Source: Geodermatophilus telluris (lineage in GTDB: Bacteria > Actinomycetota > Actinomycetes > Mycobacteriales > Geodermatophilaceae). From it: a stretch of DNA of 64,000 nucleotides. Below the pieces are notes generated by a model, which had not been told where the DNA came from, did not search any database, and saw nothing but the letters and a program-made list of their open reading frames with translations. The translations under genes were made by a program, and so were the position numbers. The stretch is taken from positions 496,001 through 560,000 of the forward strand of contig NZ_FMZF01000002.1 in assembly GCF_900102745.1 (NCBI RefSeq), in the 5' to 3' direction. Below are positions 1-10,925 of this stretch, in pieces (position 1 is the first letter of the stretch; every line of letters begins with the position of its first letter).

Positions 1-2151
1 GGCGTCGGCAAGACCCGGCTGGCCCTCCGCGCCGCCGCGGACCTGCGGCGCTCCTTCCCCGGCGGCGTGGCGCTCGCCGACCTCGCCCCGGTGTCGGACC
101 CCTCGTCGGTCGTGGAGCGGGTCGCCGCCGCGCTGGACGTGCGCGACGTGTCGGCCTCCTGGCTGCCCGCCCGCGTCGCCGAGGTGGTCGGGGACCGGCA
201 GGTGCTGCTCGTCGTCGACAACTGCGAGCAGGTGCGCGACGCCACGGCTGTCCTCGTCGACACGCTGCTGGCGGCCTGCCCGCGGCTGTCCGTGCTGGCC
301 ACCAGCCGGGTCCCGCTGGACGTCGACGGCGAGGCGCTGCTGGCGGTGCCGCCGCTGCCCGTCCCGCCGCCCGGGGCCCCGTCCACCCCGGACGACGCGG
401 TGCACCTGCTCGTGCAGCGGGCGACGGCGGCGGTGCCCGGGCTGGCGCTGACCCCGAGCGACGCGCAGGTGCTCGCCGACGTGTGCCGGCGGCTGGACGG
501 GCTGCCGCTGGCCGTCGAGCTCGCCGCCGTGCGGCTGCGCACGCTGAGCCCCGCCGAGCTGGCCGCCCGTCTCGACGACCGCTTCGCGCTGCTCGCCCGG
601 TCCGGGACGGCGGCCGCCGAGCGGCACCGCACGCTGCGGGCGACCGTGCAGTGGAGCGCCGACCTGCTCGCGCCGGCCGAGCGGGTCCTCTGGCGGCGGG
701 CGTCGGTCTTCGCCGCCGGGTTCGACCTGGCCGCCGCGGAGGTGGTGTGCGCCGACGAGGCGCTCCCCGCGTCCGCGGTGCTCGCCGCGCTCGACCGCCT
801 CGCCGAGGCCTCGCTGCTGGTGGGCAGCCGCGCCGGGGGCGGGCGGCGGTTCCGGATGCTGGAGACGGTGCGGGCCTACGGCCGGGAGCTGCTCGCGGCG
901 TCCGGGGAGGAGGCCGCCGTGCGGCGGCGGCACCGCGACTGGTGCGCCGGCGTCGTCTCCGCGGCCGCCGCGGAGCTCGCGGGACCGGCCCAGGTCGCCG
1001 CGCTCGACGCCGTCGACGCCGTCCACGCGGAGGTGGGCGAGGCACTGCAGGGGGCGCTCGGCGCCCCCGGCGAGGAGGAGGTCGGCCTCGCCCTCGCGGC
1101 CGACCTGTGGCTCTACTGGGCGGCCCGGGGTCACCTGGGGGAGGGGCGCCGGCACCTGGCCGCGCTGCTCGCCGCCTGCCCGCGGCCGACGGCCGTCCGG
1201 GCGCGTGGCCTGCTGGCGGCGGGTTACGTGGAGCTCACGGCCACGGACCCCGACGCCGCCGTCCCGCTGCTCGAGCAGGCGCGGGAGCTGGGCGCGGTCA
1301 CCGGGCCGGCGCGGGTCCCGGCGCTGGCCACCCAGTTCCTCGGGCAGGCGGCGCTCTTCCGCGGTGACCTGGGGGCCGCCGACCGGCTCCTGCGCGAGGC
1401 GGCTGCGGTCCTGGGGACGGCCGACCCCCGCCACGAGGCCTTCTGCCGGGCCGACGTCGGGGTGACGGCGTTGCTGGCGGGGGACCTGTCCGCGGCCGCC
1501 GAGGCGTTCGAGCGCGCCCTCGCACTGGGCGCCGACCCGTGGACGCGCTCGCACGCGCTGTGGGGGCTCGGTCTCGTGCGGCTGGCGGCCGGCACGCCGC
1601 ACGAGGCGGCGGGACTGGAGCACGCCGCGCTGCAGCTCATGCGGGACGTCGACGACCGCAGCGGGACGGCACTGTGCGTCGAGGCGCTGGCGTGGGTGGC
1701 CGCCGCCGAGCAGGACTGGGAGAGAGTGGCGCGGCTGGCCGGTGCCGCGGACGGGGTCTGGCGCTCGATCCCGGCGGCCCTGCCCGCGCCCCTGGGTGGG
1801 CGGCGGGAGGAGTGCGCCCGGGCGGCCCGGCGCGCGCTGGGGGAGCGGCGGTGGGCGGCCCTGCACGGCGAGGGGGCGGACCTGTCGCGGGCGGCGGCGG
1901 TCGCGCTGGCCCTCGGCGACCGCGCGCCGGTGCCCCCGCCGCGCACCGAGGCCGACCCGCTCACCCCCCGGCAGCGGGAGGTGGCCGCGCTGGTGGCGCA
2001 GGGGATGACCGACCGGGAGATCGCCTCGCACCTGGTGATCTCGCCGCGCACCGCCGAGTCGCACGTCGAGCAGATCCTGGCGCGCCTCGGGTTCCACTCG
2101 CGGGCGGAGATCGCCGCGTGGACGGCTGCCCGGGGTTCAGCCGGGCACTGA
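1..2151 (+). CDS. LuxR-family regulator with NB-ARC-type ATPase domain (5' truncated)
   Basis: A large ATP-dependent transcription regulator, cut by the left edge of the window. The first codons read GVGKTRLA, the end of a Walker A motif, so the frame is open from base 1 and the N-terminus is missing. A Walker B-like stretch (VLLVVDNCEQ) follows about 70 residues in, then an ATPase lid and winged region, then a long Ala/Leu-rich helical repeat region of TPR type. The last 60 residues form a LuxR-type helix-turn-helix (LTPRQREVAALVAQG, then SPRTAESHVEQILARLG). Such proteins usually activate a nearby operon on ligand or partner binding; the target cannot be told here because upstream sequence is absent. 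Confidence 0.9.
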   Translation, partial: GVGKTRLALRAAADLRRSFPGGVALADLAPVSDPSSVVERVAAALDVRDVSASWLPARVAEVVGDRQVLLVVDNCEQVRDATAVLVDTLLAACPRLSVLATSRVPLDVDGEALLAVPPLPVPPPGAPSTPDDAVHLLVQRATAAVPGLALTPSDAQVLADVCRRLDGLPLAVELAAVRLRTLSPAELAARLDDRFALLARSGTAAAERHRTLRATVQWSADLLAPAERVLWRRASVFAAGFDLAAAEVVCADEALPASAVLAALDRLAEASLLVGSRAGGGRRFRMLETVRAYGRELLAASGEEAAVRRRHRDWCAGVVSAAAAELAGPAQVAALDAVDAVHAEVGEALQGALGAPGEEEVGLALAADLWLYWAARGHLGEGRRHLAALLAACPRPTAVRARGLLAAGYVELTATDPDAAVPLLEQARELGAVTGPARVPALATQFLGQAALFRGDLGAADRLLREAAAVLGTADPRHEAFCRADVGVTALLAGDLSAAAEAFERALALGADPWTRSHALWGLGLVRLAAGTPHEAAGLEHAALQLMRDVDDRSGTALCVEALAWVAAAEQDWERVARLAGAADGVWRSIPAALPAPLGGRREECARAARRALGERRWAALHGEGADLSRAAAVALALGDRAPVPPPRTEADPLTPRQREVAALVAQGMTDREIASHLVISPRTAESHVEQILARLGFHSRAEIAAWTAARGSAGH

Positions 2152-2176
2152 CCAGCCGTACGGCGGCCCCGACCGT

Positions 2177-2216
2177 GTGCCGTCGTGCCGTCGTGCCGTC
2201 GTGCCGTCGTGCCGTC
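2177..2216. repeat. 8-bp tandem repeat, five copies of GTGCCGTC
   Basis: Five perfect, adjacent copies of GTGCCGTC lie between the LuxR-type gene and the promoter of the DUF222-HNH gene. The unit length is not a multiple of three. The repeat is upstream of the proposed -35 box, so copy-number change by slippage would alter promoter spacing rather than the protein. No function is established. Confidence 0.85.
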
Positions 2217-2270
2217 GCCATGACGCCGTCCACGTTGAGCTTTGCTTCGACGAACCCCCTGCTCAGCGAC

Positions 2271-2302
2271 TTGTGCAGTGATCGTCTCGAACGTATGATC
2301 GA
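2271..2302 (+). promoter_or_regulatory. Promoter with LexA (SOS) box overlapping the -10
   Basis: A -35 box TTGTGC (2271-2276), a 17-bp spacer and a -10 box TATGAT (2294-2299) predict a transcript start at about 2306-2307. The 16-bp TCGAACGTATGATCGA at 2287-2302 matches the actinobacterial LexA box TCGAAC-N4-GTTCGA with one mismatch and covers the -10. LexA binding here would block RNA polymerase until DNA damage. In Mycobacterium tuberculosis, 13E12-family genes are known LexA targets, which fits the downstream gene. Confidence 0.75.
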
Positions 2303-2306
2303 ACAC

Positions 2307-4316
<2,010 letters not shown>

Positions 4317-4340
4317 GCGGGCGGGCGCCGGACCAGCGGG

Positions 4341-4655
4341 TCAGTGGGTGAGCTTGAGCCCGATGACGCAGCCGATGATCCCGAGCAGCAGGAAGATGCG
4401 GACCGCCGAGACCGGCTCGTCGCCCGACCACATGGCGTAGCCCGCGGTCAGCGCGGCACCGATGCCCACCCAGACGGCGTAGGCGGTGCCCACCGGCAGG
4501 CTGCGCATCGCGTAGGCGAGCCCCAGCATGCTGGCGACGATCGCGACCAGGAACACCACCGTCGGCGCCACGCGCGAGAAGCCCTCGGTGCGGCCGAGGG
4601 CGGTCGCCCACACGGCCTCGAGGACACCGGAGAACACGAGCACGATCCAGGACAC
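4341..4655 (-). CDS. sugE: SugE/Gdx-type small multidrug resistance protein, guanidinium exporter
   Basis: A 104-residue, four-helix membrane protein of the small multidrug resistance family. It starts SWIVLVFSGVLEAVWATALG, with the essential membrane Glu in helix 1 (residue 13), and contains the conserved AYAVWVGIGAA helix 3. SugE/Gdx members export guanidinium in exchange for protons as antiparallel dimers. The specific assignment as a guanidinium exporter, not a quaternary-ammonium pump, rests on the guanidine-III riboswitch immediately upstream. GTG 4655 is chosen because GGGAG lies 5 nt upstream, directly after the riboswitch; upstream in-frame codons run through the aptamer. Confidence 0.93.
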   Translation of the reverse strand: MSWIVLVFSGVLEAVWATALGRTEGFSRVAPTVVFLVAIVASMLGLAYAMRSLPVGTAYAVWVGIGAALTAGYAMWSGDEPVSAVRIFLLLGIIGCVIGLKLTH

Positions 4656-4670
4656 GAGGACTCCCGTGGT

Positions 4671-4711
4671 CGCCGTCTTGTCGCTGTCCGGGTACGGCGC
4701 CGCTCGTCCGG
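4671..4711 (-). promoter_or_regulatory. Guanidine-III (ykkC-III) riboswitch
   Basis: Read on the minus strand, the segment begins CCGGACGAG, continues GCGCCGTACCCGG and ends ACAAGACGGCG. It has the order, spacing and nearly the full sequence of the known 41-nt guanidine-III aptamer, including the helix CGCCGU/ACGGCG, the CCGG/CCGG helix and the pseudoknot-forming ACAAG segment. The sugE ribosome-binding site follows within 10 nt. Guanidine-stabilised folding is known in this class to free the ribosome-binding site and turn translation on. Confidence 0.93.
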
Positions 4712-4789
4712 GGGCCCCTCGACCGGGTCCCGTCCCCACCATGGCACACGGGAGCCGGCCGGGGCGGTGAGGTCGGCCACCGCCCGCTC

Positions 4790-5995
4790 CTAGGCCCGGC
4801 GCCGCCGAGCGAGCACGAGCGGGTGGCCCCCGTCGCGGGAGAACACCGCCGCCCGACCTCCGGTCACCCACCACACGGGCTGGTCGCCGGCGAGGGTTGC
4901 CGGACCACCGTCCGGGAGGTCGGGGTCGGGGTCGGGAGGCTCACCCGGTTCGGTATCGGGTGTCGGCCACCAGGGCCCGCGAGTCGACCGCCAGACCGTG
5001 CCGTCAGGGGTGCGGAACAGCAGCGCGCCCCGCCCCGCCGTCACGTGGACGCGGACCGGCTGCCAGGAGCCCCGGCTGAGCAGGCGGTCGGCGCGCCACA
5101 CTCCGCTGAGCGTCCAGACCGCCAGCGCCGGTGCGAACAGGACGCCGACGACGGCGACCACCGCCGGCCACGTGGTCCACGGCGGCTCGTACACCACGTC
5201 GTCGATCGTCAGGCGCGACGGGTCCGCGGGGTCGTACCAGACCACGACCGGGTCCCCGGCCTCGTACCCGTCGGCGTGGGCGCCCAGGTCGACCGGCCGC
5301 ACCACGTCCTCTCCCGCGAGGTCGAACTCGACCAGGGCGCCGCCGTGACTGCTCCTGGAGTCCGGCTCCACCTGGACCACGGTCCCCTCGGCCCGCGCGC
5401 CGGCCAGTCGCAGTTCGCCGTCGGCCCTCGTCATCACGCCGATCAGGCCCAGGAAGACGATGGCGCAGACGACCCCCAGCGCGGTCGACGCCCACACGCT
5501 CCGGAACGCGCGCCGGAGTGCCGTCTCCGTCCGGTCGAGCGTCCGGGCCGGTGCCGCCGGCACCCCGGGAGGTACGAGCGGACCGACGGGCGGCCCCGCC
5601 ACGCGCAGACGTGCCCGGCGGCGCGCCACCAGCCAGAGCCTGAGCCCGCCGGCGACCACGAGTGGCCCGGCGACGGCCGTCCACCCCGGGGCGAGCCACG
5701 CCGGGGTGGTCACCGCGGCTTCGGGGGCCGTCCAGTCGACGAGGACCGGCAGCGCGCTGCCGGGCGGCTCGCCGAAGCAGTCCGAGGCGACGCGGTGCGC
5801 CGTCCCGGCCGGGTCGGACCACGAGACCGTGCACGACCAGCCGTCGTGGTCGCGCTCCACGGTCGCCGTGGCGAGGTGGCTCGACAGCACCGCGAAGAGG
5901 AGGGGAGCCGACCACAGCCCCGCCAGTGCGAGGCAGCCGATCGCCCACCAGGTCCGGCCGGGCGGTCGGGGCGGGGGAGCGGTCGACGGCAGCAC
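4790..5995 (-). CDS. Membrane protein with DUF3592-like domain
   Basis: A 401-residue protein not recognised beyond a likely DUF3592-type extracytoplasmic region. Hydrophobic segments occur near residues 15-40, 105-125, 165-190 and 270-295. Between the last two is a region with the features of DUF3592 (GTVVQVEPDS, then VVWYDPADPSRLTID). The tail is Pro/Asp/Glu-rich and then basic. It ends 79 bp before the guanidine riboswitch on the same strand, so it is probably an independent unit. Function unknown. Confidence 0.75.
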   Translation of the reverse strand: MLPSTAPPPRPPGRTWWAIGCLALAGLWSAPLLFAVLSSHLATATVERDHDGWSCTVSWSDPAGTAHRVASDCFGEPPGSALPVLVDWTAPEAAVTTPAWLAPGWTAVAGPLVVAGGLRLWLVARRRARLRVAGPPVGPLVPPGVPAAPARTLDRTETALRRAFRSVWASTALGVVCAIVFLGLIGVMTRADGELRLAGARAEGTVVQVEPDSRSSHGGALVEFDLAGEDVVRPVDLGAHADGYEAGDPVVVWYDPADPSRLTIDDVVYEPPWTTWPAVVAVVGVLFAPALAVWTLSGVWRADRLLSRGSWQPVRVHVTAGRGALLFRTPDGTVWRSTRGPWWPTPDTEPGEPPDPDPDLPDGGPATLAGDQPVWWVTGGRAAVFSRDGGHPLVLARRRRA

Positions 5996-6042
5996 GGTGG
6001 GACATCGGCGCTGGAGCGCCGGTCCTGGAGCCGTGCGGTGGC

Positions 6043-7728
6043 TCAGTCGGCGGGCTCGTCCACCCAGTCGGGGCCGTTGACCTCACCGGGGCCGGCCAGG
6101 TCGGCGGCGTCGACGATCGTGTACGCGTAGCCCTGCTCGGCGAGGAAGCGCTGCCGGTGGGCGGCGTACTCGGCGTCGAGGGTGTCGCGGCTGACCACCG
6201 TGTAGAAGTGCGCCTGCCGTCCGTCGGCCTTGGGCCGCAGCACCCGGCCGAGCCGCTGCGCCTCCTCCTGCCGCGAGCCGAACGTCCCCGACACCTGGAC
6301 GGCGACGGCCGCCTCGGGCAGGTCGATCGAGAAGTTGGCCACCTTGGAGACGACCAGGGTGTCGACCTCACCGCGCCGGAAGGCGTCGAAGAGCTTCTCC
6401 CGCTCGCGGTTGGTGGTCGAGCCCTGGATCACCGGCGCGTCCAGCGCCTGCCCGAGCTCCTCGAGCTGGTCGAGGTAGGCGCCGATGACCAGCTTCTGCT
6501 CGCCGGGGTGCCGCTCGAGCACCCGGCGGATGACCGGCAGCTTCGACGACGCCGTCGCCGCGATCCGGTACCGCTCCTCGGGCTCGGCGACCGCGTAGGT
6601 CATCCGCTCCTCGTCGTCGAGCGCCACCCGCACCTCAGTGCACTCGGCCGGTGCGATGTAGCCCTGGGACTCGATGTCCTTCCACGGCGCGTCGTAGCGC
6701 TTGGGGCCGATGAGGGAGAAGACGTCGTCCTCGCGGCCGTCCTCGCGCACCAGCGTCGCGGTCAGGCCCAGCCGGCGGCGCGACTGCAGGTCGGCGGTGA
6801 GCCGGAAGATCGGCGCGGGCAGCAGGTGCACCTCGTCGTAGACGATCAGGCCCCAGTCCTGCGCGTCGAACAGGTCCAGGTGCCGGTACTCGCCCTTCCG
6901 GCGCGTGGTCATCACCTGGTAGGTCGCGATGGTGACCGGGCGGATCTCCTTGCGCTCGCCCGAGTACTCGCCGATCTCCTCCTCGGTCAGCGACGTGCGC
7001 GCGATCAGCTCGCGCTTCCACTGCCGCCCCGAGACGGTGTTGGTCACCAGGATCAGCGTGGTCGCCTTGGCCTCGGCCATCGCCGCCGCGCCCACCAGCG
7101 TCTTGCCCGCACCGCAGGGCAGGACGACGACGCCCGAGCCGCCGGCCCAGAAGCCCTCGACGGCCTCCTGCTGGTAGTCGCGCAGGTGCCAGCCGTCCTG
7201 GGCCAACTCGATCGGGTGCGCCTGGCCGTCGACGTAGCCGGCGAGGTCCTCGGCCGGCCAGCCCACCTTGAGCAGCGCCTGCTTGAGCCGGCCGCGCTCG
7301 GAGGGGTGGACGACGACGGTGTCGGGGTCGATACGGGCGCCCAGCATCGGCGCCACCCGCTTGGAGCGGATGACCTCCTCGAGCACCGCGCGGTCGGTGC
7401 TGCTGAGCACCAGCCCGTGCACCGGGTTGTTGACCAGCGTCAGCCGGCCGAAGCGGTCCATGGTGTCGGCGACGTCGACCAGCAGCGCGTGCGGCACGGG
7501 GTAGCGCGAGTAGCGCACCAGCGCGTCGACGACCTGCTCGGCGTCGTGCCCGGCGGCGCGCGCGTTCCACAGCGCCAGCGGGGTCACCCGGTAGGTGTGC
7601 ACATGCTCGGGGGAGCGCTCGAGCTCGGCGAACGGCGCGATGGCCGCCCGGCAGTCCCGCGCCTGCGGGTGGTCGACCTCGAGCAGCAGGGTCTTGTCCG
7701 ACTGGACGATGAGGGGTCCGTCGTTCAC
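6043..7728 (-). CDS. Bacterial XPB-type DNA repair helicase
   Basis: A superfamily 2 helicase of the XPB/Ssl2 group, 561 residues. An N-terminal XPB-specific region (residues 1-170) precedes Walker A LPCGAGKT (203-210), the DEVH box (298-301) and the XPB-specific RED motif (328-330). Motifs V and VI lie in the C-terminal lobe (VVSKVANFSIDLPEA, EAQRLGRVLRPK). XPB unwinds DNA 3' to 5' in nucleotide excision repair in eukaryotes; bacterial homologues are biochemically active helicases of uncertain cellular role. Start GTG 7728 (VNDGPLIVQSDKT) is preferred, as upstream residues are Arg/Pro-rich without conserved character. The partner gene lies upstream at 7976-10228 on the same strand. Confidence 0.93.
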   Translation of the reverse strand: MNDGPLIVQSDKTLLLEVDHPQARDCRAAIAPFAELERSPEHVHTYRVTPLALWNARAAGHDAEQVVDALVRYSRYPVPHALLVDVADTMDRFGRLTLVNNPVHGLVLSSTDRAVLEEVIRSKRVAPMLGARIDPDTVVVHPSERGRLKQALLKVGWPAEDLAGYVDGQAHPIELAQDGWHLRDYQQEAVEGFWAGGSGVVVLPCGAGKTLVGAAAMAEAKATTLILVTNTVSGRQWKRELIARTSLTEEEIGEYSGERKEIRPVTIATYQVMTTRRKGEYRHLDLFDAQDWGLIVYDEVHLLPAPIFRLTADLQSRRRLGLTATLVREDGREDDVFSLIGPKRYDAPWKDIESQGYIAPAECTEVRVALDDEERMTYAVAEPEERYRIAATASSKLPVIRRVLERHPGEQKLVIGAYLDQLEELGQALDAPVIQGSTTNREREKLFDAFRRGEVDTLVVSKVANFSIDLPEAAVAVQVSGTFGSRQEEAQRLGRVLRPKADGRQAHFYTVVSRDTLDAEYAAHRQRFLAEQGYAYTIVDAADLAGPGEVNGPDWVDEPAD

Positions 7729-7869
7729 GGGGATGGTGTCTCTCTCCGTCGCTGGGAGGTGCGGGGGCGCACGCGTGCACCCGGTCCACCGACGGTAACG
7801 CCGGGCGGGGACAGGTCCTTCCGCCCCGGCGGGAGCGCCGCGCACCGCCCGCCTCGGCACCATGAGGTC

Positions 7870-8019
7870 GTGACCGACGACACCGAGCGCGCGCGGCTCG
7901 CCGAGGGCTACCGCGCGTTCAGCGCGGAGTCCGCGACCGAGACGCCGCAGTGCTCGGCTGATCCCGGGCTCCGGCTCAGCCGGCGGCGTCCTCCTCGTCG
8001 GCCAGCGCCACCGAGGTGA
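7870..8019 (+). pseudogene. Truncated gene start, possibly DUF2332-like
   Basis: GTG 7870 opens a short frame starting VTDDTERARLAEGYRAFSAE, which looks like a genuine protein N-terminus similar to DUF2332 proteins. After about 30 residues it runs into Arg/Pro-rich sequence antisense to the 3' end of the helicase-partner gene and stops at 8019. The likeliest reading is a gene whose body was deleted, leaving only its first 90 or so bases between the two helicase-system genes. The family assignment is tentative. Confidence 0.35.
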
Positions 8020-10228
8020 TCCGGTGCACCGCGAACGTGCGGTTCTCCTGGCGGCGCTCGTCCCAGCCCTGCAGGAAGCCGCCGGCGAGCGACACCGGCT
8101 GCACCACCCGCTGGCTGCCGCTGCCCTGCGCGTCGACGTAGCCCAGCCACACCGGCACGCCCTCGCGGATCGCGCGGGATAGCAGCTCCAGCGTGCCCGC
8201 GGTGGTCACCCCGGGCACCTGGCGCACCGGCGCGGCCGGGCGGGCGGCCAGCGCGGCGTCGCCGGCGCGGATCTCGCGGACCGTCGCCTCGGCCTCGGCG
8301 GGCGTGAGCGGCCGCCCGGCCGGCGACGGCGGCGGGCCGGGACGGCGGCCGGCGGCGCGCGGCCGCGCGGGCGGCCGGGTGAGCACCGCCCCGCCGGGCG
8401 ACTCGCCGGCCGGGGCGTACCCCGCCGACCGCAGCACGGTGAGCACCTCGTCGGCGCCCAGCCCGCTGACCAGCACCCCCGGCGCCAGCCGGCGCAGCTC
8501 CGCGGACGCCGTCCGCCGGTCGCCGAGCACCTGGGAGAGCAGGCCGTGGTCGTCGGAGCGGACGTAGCTCTCGATCGAGCCCACCCGCAGCCGGCCGTGC
8601 TGGCGGGCGACGTCGTCGACGAGGTAGTCCAGCGCCTGCGGCACCGGCGTCCGCGAGGCGCGGGCGAAGAGGTCGTGCAGGTCGGTGGCCGACCAGCCGG
8701 CGTCCAGCGCGCGGCGCACCGAGGACTCCGACACCCGGAACACCGTCGCGCCGCCCGAGGACTCCACGTCGGCCACCACCGAGAGCGTGTCGGCCAGGCC
8801 GGCCACCAGCGGACCGGGCGCGACCAGCGTCAGGTCGGGCTGGGCGAGCACGTGGTCGACCGGCTCGGGCAGCAGCCCGGCCATCCCGTCGGCCGCGCCC
8901 TCCTCGCCGCGCGCGAGCAGGCCGCGCCCGCCCGAGGACAGCACCCCGCCGACGAGGACGCCGATCCGCCCGGCCTCGGCGAGCATGTCGGGCACCGGCG
9001 CCAGCCGGTCACCGCGCCGCGGCGTGCGCCACCGCAGCAGCGTGACCAGGTCGTCGGCCGCCAGGCCCCGGCCGGGCGGGGAGTCGGCCAGCACGGCCAG
9101 CGCGGAGCGCCGGATCGCCGGGGCGGTGTGCCGCACGAGGTCGGGGGAGAGCGCGTTGACCGCCTTGCCGGCGACGTCGCGCTGCCCCACCAGTGAGGGC
9201 AGCCGGGTGCTGTCCAGCCAGCCGGCGGCCAGCGTGGCCCACCGATCGGGCAGCGGCTGCTCGCGCCACAGGTCGTAGCCGCGGGTGGGCAGCCACTCGT
9301 CGCGGTGCGGGCCGCCGACGTCGAGCAGGCCGGCGGCGAAGGCCAGCTCCAGCAACCAGCCGGCGTCGTCCTCGGACACCGACAGCGACCGCGCCAGCCG
9401 CTTGCGGTCCCGGACGGCGACCCCGCCGCTGCGCAGCAGCCCGGCCGGCTCCTCCTCCAGCACCGCGAGCAGCTCGCCCACCCGGCCCACCGCCTCCAGC
9501 GCCGCGCCGGCGGCCTGCCGGTCGACGACGGCCGGGTCGCGCTCGACGGTGGCGGGCTCGGGCCGCAGCCGCGGCGGTCCGTAGGGCAGGTCGCCGCGCA
9601 GCAGCAGCCCGATCTCGCGCGGCAGCTCCACGTTGAGCGCGTCCACCCGGGCCAGCAGGCCGGCCTGCAGCAGCCGGCGCGCGGGGGAGGCGGCGCCGCC
9701 GCCGGTCTCGGGCAGGTGCCCCACCGGCCGGTCACCGGCCAGCCGCTCGAGGACCTCCCGCTCGGCCGGCGCGAGCGCGCCGACGGCGGCCGGCAGGTCG
9801 GCCGGCAGGGTCACCCGCAGGTCGGCGGCGCGCCGGCCCAGCCCGGCCGGGTGGCGGACGGCGCGGCGCACCTGGTCGGGGGCGTGCAGCACGTCCTCGC
9901 CCCACAGCAGCGCCCGGGTGGTCAGCCGCTCGACCGCCGCGTCGAGGACGTCCTCGGGCAGGCCCGGCAGCTCGCCGGCGAGCTCGGCGACCTCGACGCC
10001 GTCGGCAGGGGAGAGCAGGACGACGTCGAGCACCTGCAGGGTGGCCGCGTCGAGCTCGTCGAGCGCCCGGTCCACCGACACCGGCACGGCCAGCCGCCCG
10101 GCCAGCGCGACGACGTCGGAGGGCGCGGGCCGGGCCACGTCGGGGCGCGCCGCGAGCAGCGCCGCGAGCTGGGCGTCGCTGCGGGTGCGCAGCCACGCGG
10201 CCAGCGTGGCGGGGCGGTCGGCAGGCAT
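7976..10228 (-). CDS. Helicase-associated (Helicase_C_3-type) protein, XPB partner
   Basis: A 750-residue protein of the actinobacterial helicase-associated domain family, normally encoded just upstream of XPB. Much of it is repeated winged-helix-like and helical sequence (for example LAAWLRTRSDAQLAALLAAR at the start). A Helicase_C_3-like module follows near residues 440-640 (ALDAGWSATDLHDLFARASR, VPQALDYLVDDVARQHGRLR). The C-terminus has a WYL-like fold signature (LGYVDAQGSGSQRVVQPVSL and NRTFAVHRI). It has no Walker motifs and is not itself an ATPase. By context it may guide or regulate the XPB helicase on DNA. Confidence 0.88.
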   Translation of the reverse strand: MPADRPATLAAWLRTRSDAQLAALLAARPDVARPAPSDVVALAGRLAVPVSVDRALDELDAATLQVLDVVLLSPADGVEVAELAGELPGLPEDVLDAAVERLTTRALLWGEDVLHAPDQVRRAVRHPAGLGRRAADLRVTLPADLPAAVGALAPAEREVLERLAGDRPVGHLPETGGGAASPARRLLQAGLLARVDALNVELPREIGLLLRGDLPYGPPRLRPEPATVERDPAVVDRQAAGAALEAVGRVGELLAVLEEEPAGLLRSGGVAVRDRKRLARSLSVSEDDAGWLLELAFAAGLLDVGGPHRDEWLPTRGYDLWREQPLPDRWATLAAGWLDSTRLPSLVGQRDVAGKAVNALSPDLVRHTAPAIRRSALAVLADSPPGRGLAADDLVTLLRWRTPRRGDRLAPVPDMLAEAGRIGVLVGGVLSSGGRGLLARGEEGAADGMAGLLPEPVDHVLAQPDLTLVAPGPLVAGLADTLSVVADVESSGGATVFRVSESSVRRALDAGWSATDLHDLFARASRTPVPQALDYLVDDVARQHGRLRVGSIESYVRSDDHGLLSQVLGDRRTASAELRRLAPGVLVSGLGADEVLTVLRSAGYAPAGESPGGAVLTRPPARPRAAGRRPGPPPSPAGRPLTPAEAEATVREIRAGDAALAARPAAPVRQVPGVTTAGTLELLSRAIREGVPVWLGYVDAQGSGSQRVVQPVSLAGGFLQGWDERRQENRTFAVHRITSVALADEEDAAG

Positions 10229-10290
10229 CCGGTCAACGCTACGTCGGCCCCGGCCCGCGTGCCGCCGCGGTCCCCGGTCCGCCTGCCAGC

Positions 10291-10830
10291 ATGGGAGGCG
10301 TGCACCCGGCCGCCGACGACCCGCACACCCGGACCGCGCTCGAGGGCTACCGGGCCGGCGCGCTGCGGTGGCTGGCCGGCGGGGTCATGGCCGTCGTGCT
10401 CGCGGTCCTGCTCGGGGCGGCCGCCGTCGGCGTCGCCGAGGACCGCGGCCGCCCGCTGCCGCTGGCCGGCACGGTCGTCGTCGTGCTGGTCGTCGGCGGC
10501 GTCGTCGCCGCGGGCGCCGGGCTCGGCGCGCTGCTGCGCGCGCTGCGCTGGCGCCGCGCGCTGGCCGCCGTCCCGTGGCAGCGGGGCCTGCTGCGCATCG
10601 CCGGCCCGGCGATCGTCGCCTTCGAGCCCGAGGGCTACGACGAGTGGGACCCCGACGACGAGCCGGTCCGGCTGCGGCTGGTGAGCACCTCGGTGTGGCG
10701 CACCCGCCAGGTGCAGGGGCTCGACGGCGGGGAGGTCCGCGCGGCACCGGTCGGGTCGCACCGGTGGGTGCTCACCGCCGAGGGCCTGCCCACCCTCTAC
10801 GGCGCGCGCACCGCCCGCCGTCCCCGCTGA
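10291..10830 (+). CDS. Membrane protein of unknown function
   Basis: A 179-residue protein with two predicted transmembrane helices (about residues 26-48 and 60-82), followed by a soluble domain of about 95 residues. The family is not recognised. It is divergent from the helicase-partner gene, 62 bp away. The start is uncertain: ATG 10291 and GTG 10300 are in frame; the GGAGG between them is too close to the GTG to decide. Confidence 0.6.
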   Translation: MGGVHPAADDPHTRTALEGYRAGALRWLAGGVMAVVLAVLLGAAAVGVAEDRGRPLPLAGTVVVVLVVGGVVAAGAGLGALLRALRWRRALAAVPWQRGLLRIAGPAIVAFEPEGYDEWDPDDEPVRLRLVSTSVWRTRQVQGLDGGEVRAAPVGSHRWVLTAEGLPTLYGARTARRPR

Positions 10831-10925
10831 CGCCGTGTCGCACGGGGCCTGGTGCGGGTAGGACGCCGGGCACGGGAAGATGGCACCCGACGCGCACCCC
10901 GGGTGCGCCCGAGCACGGAGGCGAC

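Noticed and set aside
2177-2216. CRISPR-like repeat array
   Set aside because: Units are 8 bp and directly adjacent with no spacers, and no cas genes are present.
4680-4800. Guanidine-I (ykkC) riboswitch upstream of sugE
   Set aside because: A CTAGG and an ACGGGA are present, but the defining core motifs of class I are absent, while class III fits almost completely a few bases closer to the gene.
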